Shown here: piece after piece, positions 1 through 11,079 of the stretch
Numbering within the stretch: the stretch's first letter is position 1
Layout: each line of letters begins with the position of its first letter
Assembly (NCBI GenBank): GCA_027563935.2
Contig: CM050453.2
Coordinates: 10,930,001 to 10,994,000 of the forward strand
Direction: 5' to 3'
Length of the DNA: 64,000 nucleotides
Origin: Costus lasius
Lineage: Eukaryota; Streptophyta; Magnoliopsida; Zingiberales; Costaceae
Made by a program: the position numbers and the translations under genes
The notes under the pieces: generated by a model
Told to the model about the DNA's origin: nothing
What the model saw: the letters and a program-made list of their open reading frames with translations, nothing else
The model's database searches: none

Positions 1-1
1 C

Positions 2-1792
2 CTCGGCAAGGGGGTTATTATTGGGCTTCTTGACACCGGCATTTCGCCCGGCCACCCTTCCTTCGATGGCACAGGCGTGCCGCCGCCGCCCGCCAAATGG
101 ACGGGGAGGTGTTTGTTGAAGAGTGGCTGCAATACCAAGCTCATCGGCGCGAGGGACTTTCTGGGACTCGGAGACGATCCGCCTATTGACACAATTGGGC
201 ACGGAACGCACACGTCGGCCACCGCGGCGGGGAACTTTGTGAGCAACGTGAGCTTCTTCGGCCTGGCCGGTGGTTCCGCCGCCGGGATTGCCCCCCTCGC
301 GCACCTGGCAATGTACAGGGTTTGCAGCGAAGACGGATGCCAAGCCTTCGACGTACTGGCCGGCTTGGACCTCGCCATTACTGACGGAGTGGATATCATC
401 TCCGTTTCCCTCGGCGCACCTCCAGCTCCGCTCTCTCAAGATTCCATCGCAATTGCCTCGTTCACAGCCTTCAAGAAGGGCATTCTGGTCAGCAGCGCGG
501 CCGGTAACACGGGCCCGTTTGTGCGTACGCTCTCCAACGAGGCGCCATGGCTTCTCACCGTCGCGGCGAGTTCAACCGACAGAAACCTCCGCGCGACAAT
601 TAAGATCCCCAGCTATCCGAATGCAATCTACGGGGAATCTATCGATCAGACACCGCAGTTCACATCAAGCCCTGTTCGTTTGTACTATTCCGCGGATCCA
701 GGAAAATCTACTTGCGATTCCTTGAATAAGAGCGAGGTCAACGGCGGTGTGGCTGTGTGCCGGGCCGGGGCTTCCTCCCCTGAAGATCAAGCTTCAGTTG
801 TCAGGGCCGCCGGTGGCGTCGGAATGATAGTTATCAACAGAGATGTGGACGGCTACAGTCTCGTCGGAATCACCAGATGCTACTTCCCCACAGTATTCGT
901 CAGTTACGATGCTGGTTCGATCATAACATCGTACATTGCCTCGTCGCCCAATCCGACGGCGCTGCTCGCCTTCAATGGCACAATTCTCGACGTGTCTCCT
1001 TCCGTCGTCATGGCTTCCTTCTCGTCCAGAGGCCCCTCGATCTTAAACCCGAGGATCATCAAGCCGGACATCACCGGGCCCGGCCAAAACATCCTCGCTG
1101 CGTATCCCAACGGAACCTACAACATGATCTCCGGCACATCCATGTCCACCCCGCACTTAAGCGGCGTGGCGGCGCTCGTCAAGAGTGTGCACCCCGACTG
1201 GTCACCCGCGGCGATCAAATCGGCGATCATGACCTCCTCCGACGACAAGGGGCCAGATGGGCAGCTGGTCCTCGACGAACAGCACGAGCCCGCGAGCTTC
1301 TTCTCGATGGGTGCAGGGCACGTCAATCCCTCCAAGGCCGCCGACCCGGGGCTGGTCTACGATATCGACGCCGACCACTACATCTCCTACCTCTGTGGCA
1401 AGTTAGGCACCGCCGCTGCGAGAGTTATAGCCTCCGATACATCAGTCAACTGCTCGAAGATCGAGAGCATCGCCGAGTCAGATGTCAACTATCCATCAGT
1501 TCTTCTATCACCGCAAGGTGGCGGCGCGGCGGTTGTGAGGCGGACGGTGACCAATGTGGGGCCGGCGAGTTCGAGGTATGAGGTGGAGGTGAACGTGCCG
1601 GGGACGGTGTCGGTGACTGTTACTCCTCGGATGCTGCAGTTCTCGAAAGTGAACGAGAAGCAGAACTTTACGGTGAGCGCGAAGTGGGTTGGCGGAGCTC
1701 CGTCGGGCGTCGTCGTTGTGGAAGGGAACTTGAAGTGGATTTCAGAGAAGCATGTCGTCAGGAGCCCCATTGTCATTTCTAACCAAAGCTGA
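2..1792 (+). CDS. Subtilisin-like serine protease (plant SBT family), 5' truncated by window edge
   Basis: Secreted plant subtilase (family S8, SBT), expected to cleave extracellular or cell-wall proteins. The visible 596 residues are one open frame running from the window edge; the frame is open upstream of the first internal ATG, so the signal peptide and inhibitor I9 prodomain lie outside. The catalytic triad is intact: Asp in LLDTGI (visible residue 11), His in GHGTHTSATAAG (residue 67) and Ser in GTSMSTPHLSG (residue 380). The oxyanion-hole Asn is in SSAAGNTGP (residue 169). A protease-associated (PA) domain lies between His and Ser, and a fibronectin-III-like C-terminal domain holds the RRTVTNVGP motif. 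The gene ends in TGA and has no intron here, as is usual for SBT1-type genes. It is convergent with the TCP gene about 1.1 kb downstream. Subfamily and substrate cannot be fixed from this fragment. Confidence 0.95.
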   Translation, partial: LGKGVIIGLLDTGISPGHPSFDGTGVPPPPAKWTGRCLLKSGCNTKLIGARDFLGLGDDPPIDTIGHGTHTSATAAGNFVSNVSFFGLAGGSAAGIAPLAHLAMYRVCSEDGCQAFDVLAGLDLAITDGVDIISVSLGAPPAPLSQDSIAIASFTAFKKGILVSSAAGNTGPFVRTLSNEAPWLLTVAASSTDRNLRATIKIPSYPNAIYGESIDQTPQFTSSPVRLYYSADPGKSTCDSLNKSEVNGGVAVCRAGASSPEDQASVVRAAGGVGMIVINRDVDGYSLVGITRCYFPTVFVSYDAGSIITSYIASSPNPTALLAFNGTILDVSPSVVMASFSSRGPSILNPRIIKPDITGPGQNILAAYPNGTYNMISGTSMSTPHLSGVAALVKSVHPDWSPAAIKSAIMTSSDDKGPDGQLVLDEQHEPASFFSMGAGHVNPSKAADPGLVYDIDADHYISYLCGKLGTAAARVIASDTSVNCSKIESIAESDVNYPSVLLSPQGGGAAVVRRTVTNVGPASSRYEVEVNVPGTVSVTVTPRMLQFSKVNEKQNFTVSAKWVGGAPSGVVVVEGNLKWISEKHVVRSPIVISNQS

Positions 1793-2865
1793 TGGAGATG
1801 AGCAGTTGATGGTGCTGTGATAGCTCCGCAGAATTTGGCAGAGAAAATGTTTTATGTGTACTAATGTAGCTTCCTCTATGTACGGGTGCAATTATTTAGT
1901 AACCAAATATTGTGATCGATGTTCTGATTGACGTTTGTTGCTGTTAATAAGCAAGGATATATTGAAAAAATATATATTATGTGATAATATAATAGTCAAC
2001 GACTTACTAAGTCAACGTGAAATCATATGTTTGTTTGTAAATTGTTTTTTTAATTAGAATTCCTATTATTATTTTTATTAAAAAGTAACCTTATTTATGA
2101 AGTTTATTAATTTTCTATAAGGGTATATAACTATATATATATATATACTTTGTGATTGTAATGTTCCGCCTCAAATGTATAATCGGTAATACACGATATG
2201 TGCATGTTGGTATGGACTTGGGCCGAAGTTTTGATGTAGCCCACATCAGATCTATTGGGTCCATTTCCTCTGTCCAAACAATAAAATGTTTTGTCTTTGA
2301 CTTATCGGCCCATTTTACTACACTCGGGCCGCTAAGCTCCACATTAACAGATCAGGCTGCACTCACGCATGGGCTTGAGCTGCACTCATGCAGATACCTC
2401 TCCAAACCACGGGCTGCACTGGGATGGGCTCCTCAGTTCAATAGTGGTATTCTATGGGCTTAGAACTTTGCTTACGTATAGGTTTCCTGTGCACTAAAGC
2501 TACAAAAATCTTTTTACTGGCTGAGTTTGAACTTTGAAGAGTTTTACAAATTATGTGCCCTAAATTGGAGAAGCTCTGGGCTCCATGTTATCCGGTGCCT
2601 TGCACATAGCCCATGGGCCGAAGACGGAGTTGCGTAATCAGCTGAGCATCTCCCAACGGATAGGTAACGGACCTAATGGCCCACGAGACTAGGCCTCGTA
2701 TCTGACCATGCCCACCGTGCTGGGGTACTACCGTAACAGTAGTAGCCTACTAGGTACCAGAAAAAAGTTCATGGCTTGAAAGAGAAACACCATTAATGGA
2801 AATTGAAAAAGGGGGAACAAATGGAAATGACTACAGAAGAGAAGCAGCCGGCGACGAATCTAGTT
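1793..2865. other. Convergent intergenic region between subtilase and TCP gene
   Basis: AT-rich 3' flank of two convergent genes. It contains a (TA)n run near 2130-2148 and several short GGCCCA/GGGCC words near 2220-2330 and 2600-2690. I see no coding potential: the short frames here are broken and low in information. No clear transposon termini were found. Confidence 0.5.
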
Positions 2866-3885
2866 CTAATCCTCGGCGCTGCTGTCCTCTTCATCCTCTT
2901 CGTCATCATCGTCCTCGTCTATCTCTTGCAGATGCCCGCGCCGCGACGCGCTTGGGTCTGACATCAGTTGCAGCTCCTCTTTCCCTACGGCCGCCGATGC
3001 GTTAGCCGCGGCGGCGTTGACGCCGGTGGCTCCGCCGGAGAAAAGAACGTCGGTGGAGATAGGCTGCGCGGCGAGATTGATGATCTGCGGCACCTGGGGA
3101 AATGTCCACATCTGTGACTGGCTCGACGTGCCGGCTACGCCTGACGGCGGCGGAAGCACCCACAGCGCGCCCGGCGGAATCACGCTGGCGCCCGCCGCGC
3201 CGCCTCCGAGCGTCCACATCGGGACTATCCCCTGAGCTCCTCCCCCGATCGGGGCCAGGCCGGAGGAAATCGAGATGGCGCCGCCTACGGGGAGTAAGGG
3301 GTCTTGGACCGGGTAGTAACCGGCGACGACTGCGCCTCCGCTAGTCCGCGACGGCTGGAGCTTCTTCCTCCGTTTCTTGCCCTCCTCCTCGTCTGCAGCA
3401 GCCGCGCCGGCTAGGACCGCAGGAGCCGATGTCGAGGTTACTGGAGCGGAGACCGGTGCCTCGGTGGGGATTTTGAGGGTTCCGCCCACGTTGGTAGCGA
3501 TGGCCGGTACGGTCCCGGTACCGGTGGCGGCGATGATTGCTGGCTCGGCTTGCTCCAGGAGCCACCGTATGGTCTCGCCATCAGATTTATGGCCGAGCTC
3601 GCGCGTGAGCTGGAAGATGCGTGCGGCGCACGCCGCCGGCATCCGGATCCTCCGCCCCCTGCCCTCTACCTTGGTGTGCCTGTCCTTGGTTCGACTGGCC
3701 GGCCTCCTTATTAACTGAAAAGCCCCCATCCCCAGCATGTCGAGTGGCTCCGGCTTGGGCATGATGTACCTGTTGACCGGCATGACCGCCGGCGAGGCGA
3801 GCGCCACCCCTCCTCCACCGCCTCCTCCCGCTCTAAGGTCAGTCTTCCGCGGACCGTTTTCTTCCTCCGGCTTCTGGGGTTCCAT
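2866..3885 (-). CDS. Class I (PCF) TCP transcription factor
   Basis: Plant-specific TCP-domain DNA-binding protein of 339 aa in one exon. Class I TCPs bind GGNCCCAC and act on growth and cell-cycle genes in the nucleus. The TCP domain is at about residues 66-120: the basic part includes [17 protein letters not shown] and is followed by the helix-loop-helix with [18 protein letters not shown] and [11 protein letters not shown]. The short basic region and this helix sequence are those of class I, not CYC/TB1 or CIN. The [10 protein letters not shown] tail after the domain and a later LKIP resemble the TCP9/TCP19 group, but I do not assign an orthologue. Low-complexity Gly runs precede the domain, and the C-terminus ends in a strongly acidic Asp/Glu run. 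The start is the first ATG in a GC-rich open frame; no intron is needed. Single-exon structure is usual for the family. Confidence 0.95.
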   Translation of the reverse strand: MEPQKPEEENGPRKTDLRAGGGGGGGVALASPAVMPVNRYIMPKPEPLDMLGMGAFQLIRRPASRTKDRHTKVEGRGRRIRMPAACAARIFQLTRELGHKSDGETIRWLLEQAEPAIIAATGTGTVPAIATNVGGTLKIPTEAPVSAPVTSTSAPAVLAGAAAADEEEGKKRRKKLQPSRTSGGAVVAGYYPVQDPLLPVGGAISISSGLAPIGGGAQGIVPMWTLGGGAAGASVIPPGALWVLPPPSGVAGTSSQSQMWTFPQVPQIINLAAQPISTDVLFSGGATGVNAAAANASAAVGKEELQLMSDPSASRRGHLQEIDEDDDDEEDEEDSSAED

Positions 3886-3985
3886 AACTTTGCTAGCTAG
3901 AAAAACCTCACATGTTTACCCTTTCCCTCCTTCCTCTTCTCCACAAGATAACAGATACCGCACGCATCAGAAGCCGTGATAAACC

Positions 3986-3994
3986 AAACCCTAG
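3986..3994. promoter_or_regulatory. Telo-box (AAACCCTAG) upstream of the TCP gene
   Basis: AAACCCTAG lies about 100 bp upstream of the TCP start codon. Telo-boxes are common in promoters and 5' leaders of plant growth-related genes. The motif is seen directly; its function here is inferred. Confidence 0.45.
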
Positions 3995-4053
3995 ATGCAA
4001 ACCCGCCTCTCTTTATCTCCATCCTACGGGCAATGGACCACTGTTATAAAATA

Positions 4054-4623
4054 GGACCCACGACTGCGCTGTACAACCGTTGGATCTCAAGTTTGGCCCA
4101 CTTGGGTCAGGATATACGAGATGATTAATTGATTATCTCATGATACTGTGTTTTCATTAATTTAAGGCAAGGCAAAGAGGTCTGCGTGCGGGAGAGGATT
4201 CCAATTATACTTGTCCCTGCGAACCGCTGGCTCATGCGGGCTCCATCATCTCCACACTCACGACGGATAGGTACGCTTTCGGGTAACGATCAGTAGTGTC
4301 TGTAGTATTTTTTTTCTCTTGCTTTCTGGGCGAAACTTCCATGAACGCGTAAGGCTAGTTTTTCTTGTTTATTATGGCACTCACCAATTAAAATACCAGC
4401 GCGGGTCCCCTCTTGGGTGTCTCGTTTATCACGTCCTTTACTGTCCGCGGGGCTCACCACTAAACGCGCCGGGACCCACTCCTTATGACAGAAAGGAAAG
4501 TTGGGGGTAGCGGACGGGAAAAGATGTGAGCAGAGGAAAAACGGGGTGGCCCTGGAGCCTGAGGAAGAAGTGGTTCCCACGTGGGTGGTGCTCTCAGTTG
4601 GTAGCCAAACCATCGGGGCCCAC
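4054..4623 (+). promoter_or_regulatory. Cluster of three GGNCCCAC class I TCP-type sites upstream of the TCP gene
   Basis: Perfect GGNCCCAC matches occur at 4054-4061 (GGACCCAC), 4472-4479 (GGACCCAC) and 4616-4623 (GGGCCCAC), about 170, 590 and 730 bp upstream of the TCP ATG, all in the same orientation. A palindromic G-box, CCCACGTGGG, is at 4576-4585. GGNCCCAC is the published class I TCP consensus, so autoregulation or cross-regulation by TCPs is possible. The surrounding 4440-5030 segment is GC-rich, which raises the chance frequency of such sites. Confidence 0.5.
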
Positions 4624-5110
4624 GTTCTTCGCGAGTCATCTCCTGGGTGCGCGCGGAATTGGTCGCTGGCGTGGGCGCGATGCCCGAGCCGCCGTGGTCC
4701 CCGCGCCATGTCTCACGCCGATGGGTGGGGCAACCGGGCAAGTGGTGTGGCAGCGTGGAACCCACGCGAGAGGGGGGTGGGTTGGAAAGCGGGAACGTTT
4801 ATTGGGTGGTGTTTGGGGCTAAGCCGAAGGCGATGCAGCCTGGAGGGCCAGCCAAATTGGCATTTCGGCTCCCTTGAACCCGGTTTAAGATTTTAATCGG
4901 CCCATTTGGATCTCGGGCCGGACAGTTACGGACGCCGGTGGGCCGGTGGCTGGAGACAACTGGGATCTGGACCACCAAAAATTGTAAATCGTCGCACGGG
5001 CGCGACCGCCATAAACGGCCGTGAAATGTATATTACTACGAATCTCAAGACGATGCTTCTCCTCATTTATGATTCAAATGAGGCCAGGTCTGTCTGTCTC
5101 CCTGATTAAT

Positions 5111-6133
5111 GGCCATTTACCAAAGTTAAAAAGAATATTTCCTTCCAAATATAATATAAACAGATAGATTGCAAATCGATTTTTTTCCTTTAATCTCCCA
5201 AAGGAAGTTTATTAGCGCACCTAAATAAAATCAATCAGATCCTCTTGCTAAAATGGTAATTATGCACTGGTACAAGAAGATAAATAAACCCTAAAGTGTA
5301 TTTCTTACCCAACTTAAGAGTAATTAATGAATTGAATGAGGGATTTTAGGGGTCGCAGCCTTGAATTCTTTTATTCTAAAGTTGAGGTCCCCAAGTTCAA
5401 AGTTCTGGAATTCTAGGTTGTCAATTACCTAGATCGGGTCCACTCTTGAGGTCATTGGTCTCCAAGTAGGCAAGTACCACCAACTAATGCTAAATTGTAC
5501 TAATTGGAATAGATTATGGATACCGATATATTTTCCATAACCACATGCTTTGAAGTCTGATGGATCTTCACCCTTTGCTCAGGAGCTGCAATGAACCATA
5601 TTATCTGCATTTTTGAACTTCTCCTTCTGCCACTACGTTCATAATCTAGAACATATTGTTTTCTTATGTAAATATTAACTCTAATATTATTAAAAATTAA
5701 TTAGGATGACGGAGTGGAATGTGAAATAATTAGGAGGCGAATGATATATTTTAATCTATAGGGGGAAGTCAAATTACTGCATCAAAGCTTCTCGATTCTA
5801 TTTTGTTTCATCAAAATATTCCAATACCAGATATTCAAAATCTCATTGCAATATATCACTTAGTTATGATTCTGTGCATTCCCGTAGCTCTTTTAGTCGT
5901 TTAGTTATGATTCTATGCATTGTCTTGAATCGAGGTAAATTTTGTATGGAATAGGAGACTACTCAGATTCCAGGAGTTTAGCTATTTTGTTTTCTTTACA
6001 AGTGCTCCAACGGAAAATTAATGCCTGTCAACTCTTTAATTTGTTTTGTTTTCTTATTTCTGAATGTTATCAGTGCATTGTAGCACTCTTTGTGGATGCA
6101 ACATAAGTCTACATCAATAGTTCTTTCTTCCAA
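5111..6133. other. AT-rich intergenic DNA, no feature recognised
   Basis: No open frame of note, no recognisable transposon ends and no structural RNA were found. A short imperfect duplication of the phrase TTAGTTATGATTCT occurs near 5862-5920. Confidence 0.4.
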
Positions 6134-6266
6134 GGCTATGTTCAATTGGATGGATTTCACGATGGAAAGGATGGAAAGTGCAATGAATCTTGATGCAAAG
6201 GATGGATTCCAGATTTATTGCACTTTCCATCATTTCCATCGTAGAATCTATCCAACTGAACATAGC
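6134..6266. mobile_element. Foldback MITE (Tourist-like), about 133 bp
   Basis: Terminal inverted repeats GGCTATGTTCAATTGGAT and, on the other strand, AGCTATGTTCAGTTGGAT are followed by pairing arms (GATGGAAAGGATGGAAAGTG on the left). Together they make a hairpin of about 50-bp arms. TIR sequence GGCTATGTT is shared with the Tourist-like elements near 53.3 and 62 kb. The expected 3-bp duplication is not clear (CAA on the left, TTA on the right). Confidence 0.7.
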
Positions 6267-7475
6267 TTAAGTGATTCTTGCAAATCAATTGGATCAAGTC
6301 AGACCTGACCATTCTGTTAGGTTGGTTGGATAAAATAGTGAAGTAGAGGGGGAACTTCTCGTTTATTAATTAAGGAAAAAAGGAAAGAATCAACCCAATA
6401 AAGGAGATCCATTGGGTTTACTGACTGTGTTATTTTGGAGAGAAAGAAAAGAAACACATATTTTTTCACTGATTCATTGGAGAGACGGATTTGGAATCAG
6501 CGCACGCGTGTTTTAGGCTGTGCTTTTTGGTTTGGGGGGGGGGGGGAGGACATGAGGGGAAGAAACTAGGGTGGAAGAGAAAAATGAAAGAATAGAAAAA
6601 TATATTCTATTTTCTTTCTATGTGTTTTGTTGGGAGGAAAGAAAATAAAGAGGAATATTACTTTGCAGTATTATTTATTAAAATAACTTTTAAATAAAAT
6701 TACTTTTTATTTATTAAATAATTTCATTTTTATAATGTATTTATTATATTTTATTAATAAAATTAATATATCAACATTAAATCAACTCTATTATACCACA
6801 TTGCAATCTTCACAAATATAAACCAACATGTAGATGATGCAATAAATTTTTTTGGCACACTAATCATCAATTATCCACATCATAATGCCACATCGATTGA
6901 TATAATCAATCGGATGATGCAACAAAGTTTTTGACACATCAATAATCAAAACAAGTTTAAGTTCCCAAGGAATTTACCATATCAATTATCTAACATAATC
7001 ACCGATAATTATTTTTTAGTAGGCATATTATATCACCATCACAATCGTCGACAATTATTTTTAAATAGCAGCTGCTACGCAAAAATAGCAACAAAAACAA
7101 ATAGGTTTAATGACCTTGTCCATCCAAGAATATTTGACCAGCAATCTGTTGAAGCTAATCTAAGCAAATGTATGCAAAGTATAGCCTAAAACAGATGGCA
7201 CAACAAATAGGATAGTGATCAGAATATATCATACCAAGATGGCAGTACAAACATAATATTAATAACTATATAACACAACATTGTATCAACTATCAAAATA
7301 AGTTTAATGGTATAATACCAAAACCGTACCACTACATGTTGTCAACCATCAAAATAAGTTTAACTATACAAGCATGTTCCACACACCAAGGATAAAATGT
7401 CAACACCACATAAACATTACCAACATGACTCAAAAACAACATAACCTCAAGTAATAATAGAAAACTAGCAACACA

Positions 7476-7775
7476 TTATCCATCCGTCAGCTCATTAAGG
7501 ACCTCAAGCTGCAAATTTTCTGGAGCTGTGAAGAAGATTTGTGTGCTCTCTTTGCTTTTACCAAAGGTGACAAATGCGCGAGCTATACGATGGCGTGGAA
7601 CTCCAATCCTAGTCAACTCTTTATATATTTTATTTTTTGTGTATTCTTTATCTGCAGCTTCAGGAATAGTTTGTCTTAGCATAATGTCATTGCTTTTCTC
7701 CATGCAAATGATTATTTTGTCCAATGTACTATTTGTCTCTTGCAATGCAAAAGAATCCATTTTTCTCACGTTCAA
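7476..7775 (-). pseudogene. Inverted copy of the C-terminal part of a Myb/SANT-like transposon protein
   Basis: This 99-codon open frame in the left arm mirrors the degraded C-terminal coding part in the right arm (about 9384-9671). It reads ...KEYTKNKIYKELTRIGVPRHR... and ends shortly after VLNELTDG. I infer a Myb/SANT-like (Harbinger-associated) protein because the linked central segment encodes YDKLKELFSKDRENGAGAK, which resembles the segment after the Myb domain in such proteins. The left copy remains open while the right copy is broken. It is unlikely to be a functional gene. Confidence 0.5.
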
Positions 7776-7776
7776 A

Positions 7777-9671
7777 ACTACGATAAGTTGAAGGAATTAT
7801 TCTCAAAAGATCGAGAAAATGGTGCCGGTGCTAAAGAATAATACAATGAACCATTAGATGAAGAAGTCGTTGATATGTTTATTGCTTAGTTTTAATTTCC
7901 TGAAGATATAGACATAGCGCCCATCTCCAACACCACCATGTAAATCAACTAGTGAGGTTACTGATTCGTTCGCAAGTGCACGGATTTATCGAAGTAATAA
8001 AATAAGATATCGTTCCTAATGAGGATCTGGCGGTCAAGTACCGATTACACGATTGATCTATATCTAGACGAATCAAATTTGTGGTTTTTGTTTTTGGAAA
8101 CTTCTAAGTACAAATAAAAAGAAACAGATATAGTGTTTTGGGTAAAAATCAATTTAGATAAAATCAGGATTCTAGAGCGTTGAAAGAGATTTTTCCTAAT
8201 ATACAGATTACCTCCTCTCGAAGCGTAATCCAGTACCTAGTTATGCTAATTCCCTACTCTCGTGAACGCAACTAGGCCCATTAAGTTCTGTGAAAAACCT
8301 TGAAATCATTCAAGTGAATCTGCACTACTCTCATGATCGAATTCACAGGTTTGACAAGAATAAATCCAACGTTGCGATTCACCTCCTGGTCCTTCTTGCG
8401 ACGTCTCAAACGCAATAAAACTTGTCCTGAGTATTAAAGCGGAAATACGTATAATTCTAATCAAATCAACTCAATAAGATTCTTAATAAAGATTTATGAT
8501 TTATGCAAAATATTTAATTCATATATTAATTAACGGGCTACTCCCCAAATCCCAAAAATAAGTTTACATGCTCATGTTCAAAGTAAATAGCATGTTCATC
8601 GATGAAAATTACATGAAAACTCAATAAGATTATAAGAAAACACTAGAAAAGTAATTGAAAATCTTTATCCTCGATCTGAAGATGAAGATGGAATGTCCAA
8701 TTCTTCCTTTGTGTGATCTTCCTACTTGAATTTCTACTCATGAATCGATTTTTGCCCTAGCTGCCGCCTCTGTCTATTCTCGTCCAAAGAAGCTCTCTTA
8801 ACCCTCCAAAAATTCTTCCTTTTATAGTTTAATCGATTTAGAACCCATCAAGGAAGAATTCTAAAGAGCTTGGTTCAATTCTGACTCGATTCGGGGTCGA
8901 ATCGAGTGAAAAATATGAAGGGGCGAAAATATTCATAGCCTATAAACCGTTCATGTGAATAAATATTTATATACACAGAAAAACTCACGGCTCATAAAGG
9001 ACTGACGAACTCACCCGTAAAAGTTTATGTGAACTTTTTTATTTAGTCGCGATTTTACCCCTTGAATGCGAAACTCACGGCCAGCCATGAATGTTGCGTC
9101 TGACACTATTTTCACCCCAAATTTGATGTGCGGCCTCGTAATTTCCTCGGGAACCGTGCTATGACTTCAAAACTCATAAAATCCATCATTTTTATGTCAT
9201 TTTACCTGAATTTTCATAAAAATAAAGAAAAGTGAAGATTCTATACCAAGTGAAGTAAAAAAACACTAAAAATTAGTATAAAATCATAAAATAAGTCCAA
9301 AATATCACATAAAATAAAGGCAAAATATGATGTAAATACAACGCATCACTTACCATTTCATCCAAAGCTTGTAAGAGAAAAATGAATTCTTCTGCATTGC
9401 AAGAGACAAATAGTAAATTAGACAAAATAATCATTTGCATGGAGAAAAACAATGACATTATGCTAACACAAACCATTCATGAAGCTGCAGACAAAGAATA
9501 CACAACAAATGAATATATGAAGAGTTGATTAGGATTAGAGTTCCACGCCATCGTATAGCTCGCGTATTTGTCACCCTTGGTAAAAGCAAAAAGAAAAAGA
9601 GCACACAAATCTTCTTTAGAACTCCAGAAAATTTGTGGCTTGAAGTCCTTAATGAGCTGATGGATGAATAA
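7777..9671 (+). pseudogene. Myb/SANT-like transposon gene fragment, split by a solo LTR
   Basis: Plus-strand coding remnant in the loop and right arm of the foldback element. The 5' piece (about 7788-7850) reads YDKLKELFSKDRENGAGAK and then hits a stop. The 3' piece (about 9384-9671) matches the left-arm frame but carries a frameshift and stops near 9525. Between them lies a 1.39-kb solo LTR (7962-9348). The Myb/SANT assignment rests on motif resemblance only. Confidence 0.5.
7962..9348 (-). mobile_element. Solo LTR, 1387 bp
   Basis: The segment starts TGATTCGTTCGCAAGTGCAC and ends ACGCATCA, i.e. TG...CA, with flanking 5-mers GTTAC (7957-7961) and CTTAC (9349-9353), a 4/5 target duplication. 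The GCAAGTGCACG and GGTCAAGTACCGATTA words recur in related copies near 14.3, 20.4-21.9 and 60.4-61.8 kb. No internal retroviral-type genes are attached, so it is a recombined solo LTR. The strand is assigned by comparison with the copy at 20444 and is tentative. Confidence 0.7.
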
Positions 9672-10220
9672 TGTGTTGCTCGCTTTCTATTGTTACTTGA
9701 GGTTATGTTATTTTTGAGTCATGTTGGTAATGTTTATTTGGTATTGACATTTTATCCTTGGTGTGTGGAATATGCTTGTACGGTTGAATATATTTTGATG
9801 GTTGACAATCTATAGTGGTACGGTTATTGGTATTATACTATTAAACTTATTTTGATGGTTGATACAATGTTGTGTTATACAGTTATTGGTATTATGTTTG
9901 TACTGCCATCTTGGTATGATATATTCTGATCACTATCGTGTTTGTTATGCCATCTATTTTAGGCTATACTTTGCATACATTTGCTTGGATTGGCTTCAAC
10001 AGTTTGCTGGTCAAATATTCTTGGATGGACAAGGTCATTAAATCTATTTGTTTTTGTTGCTGTTTTTGCGTAGCAGCTGCTATTCAAAAATAATTGTCGA
10101 TGATTGTGATGGTGATACAATATGCCTACTAAAAAATAATTGTCGGTAATTGTGTTTGATAATTGATATGGTAAATTGCTTGGGAAGTTAAACTTATTTT
10201 GATTATTGATGTGTCAAAAA

Positions 10221-10360
10221 CTTTGTTGCATCATCCGATTGATTATTGATGTGGCATTATGATATGGATAATTGATAATTAGTTTGCCAACTTTGTTGCA
10301 TCATCCGATTGATTATTGATGTGGCATTATGATATGGATAATTGATAATTAGTTTGCCAA
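10221..10360. repeat. Exact 70-bp tandem duplication
   Basis: Units 10221-10290 and 10291-10360 are identical base for base. The homologous place in the inverted left arm (about 6840-6930) has a single copy, so the duplication arose after the arms formed and is recent. Confidence 0.95.
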
Positions 10361-10910
10361 AAAATTTATTGCATCATCTACATATTGGTTTATTTTTGTG
10401 AAGATTGCAATGTGGTATAATAGAGTTGATTTGATGTTGATATATTAATTTTATTAATAAAATATAATAAATACATTATAAAAATAAAATTATTTAATAA
10501 ATATAAAGTAATTTTATTTAAAAGTTATTTTAATAAATAATGCTGCAAAGTAATATTCCTCTTTTTTTTTCCTTTCTTCCTAACAAAACACATAGAAAGA
10601 AAATAGAACCTATTTTTCTATTCTTTTATTTTTCTCTTCCACCCTAGTTTTCTTCTCCTCCTGTTTTCTTCCCCCCAAAAAAGTCACCTAAATATCTAGC
10701 ACTTCCCTCAAGTTGAAGTACACAATATCTAATTGCTCAGCTTGTTACATAATGAATGAAACAAAGAATAAGGTAAAAGTTTGATATTATAATATCCTGT
10801 ATAAAGAGACAATTAATCCTCTTAGAGTCATATCATTTCATAAGTAGTTTATGACATAGTTTTGTATTTTACTTCATATCACTTTGTTTTTCACTTTTTC
10901 AAGCGACTAA

Positions 10911-11042
10911 AGCCGTATTTGGCCCCACTCATGCACGGAATAAAAATATAGTGTGAAAAAGCCAAAGCTGCCGAAGCTCCAAATCAGAGCTTCTCATAGA
11001 TTATGTCTGGGATTCCGTGCTTATGCGGGGCCAAACAGGCCC
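10911..11042. mobile_element. Tourist/PIF-Harbinger MITE, 132 bp
   Basis: The TIRs are AGCCGTATTTGGCCCC (left) and, reverse complemented, GGCCTGTTTGGCCCC (right), close to the GGGCCTGTTTGG type of PIF/Harbinger elements. It is flanked by TAA on both sides (10908-10910, 11043-11045), the usual 3-bp duplication. Inner arms GCACGGAAT/ATTCCGTGC also pair. Confidence 0.85.
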
Positions 11043-11079
11043 TAAATTTCTATCAAAATAAGTGCAAAACCCTAATAAG

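Larger units (their letters stand above)
6516..10688. mobile_element. 4.17-kb foldback (inverted-repeat) transposon with Myb/SANT-like gene remnants
   Basis: The left arm (about 6516-7775) is the reverse complement of the right arm (about 9370-10688). Matching is nearly continuous by eye, including the polypurine end, the TTATTTATTAAAATAAC tract and the Myb/SANT-like coding piece. The outer ends are TTA-GGCTGTGCTTTTTGG on the left and, reverse complemented, TTA-GGTGACTTTTTTGG on the right. TTA flanks and GG-initiated ends suggest PIF/Harbinger, but the flanks do not form a direct duplication. Without the solo LTR the unpaired loop is only about 0.2 kb. The right arm has an exact 70-bp tandem duplication (10221-10290 and 10291-10360) present once in the left arm. 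This could be a natural long-hairpin RNA source; that is inference. Confidence 0.85.

Noticed and set aside
270..1776. Alternative-frame and antisense ORFs in the subtilase gene
   Set aside because: They are shadows of the catalytic domain frame, which has full motif support.
4290..5109. Several overlapping open frames on both strands in a GC-rich segment
   Set aside because: They overlap each other on both strands, show no family motif, and lie in the TCP upstream region, where GC content removes stop codons.
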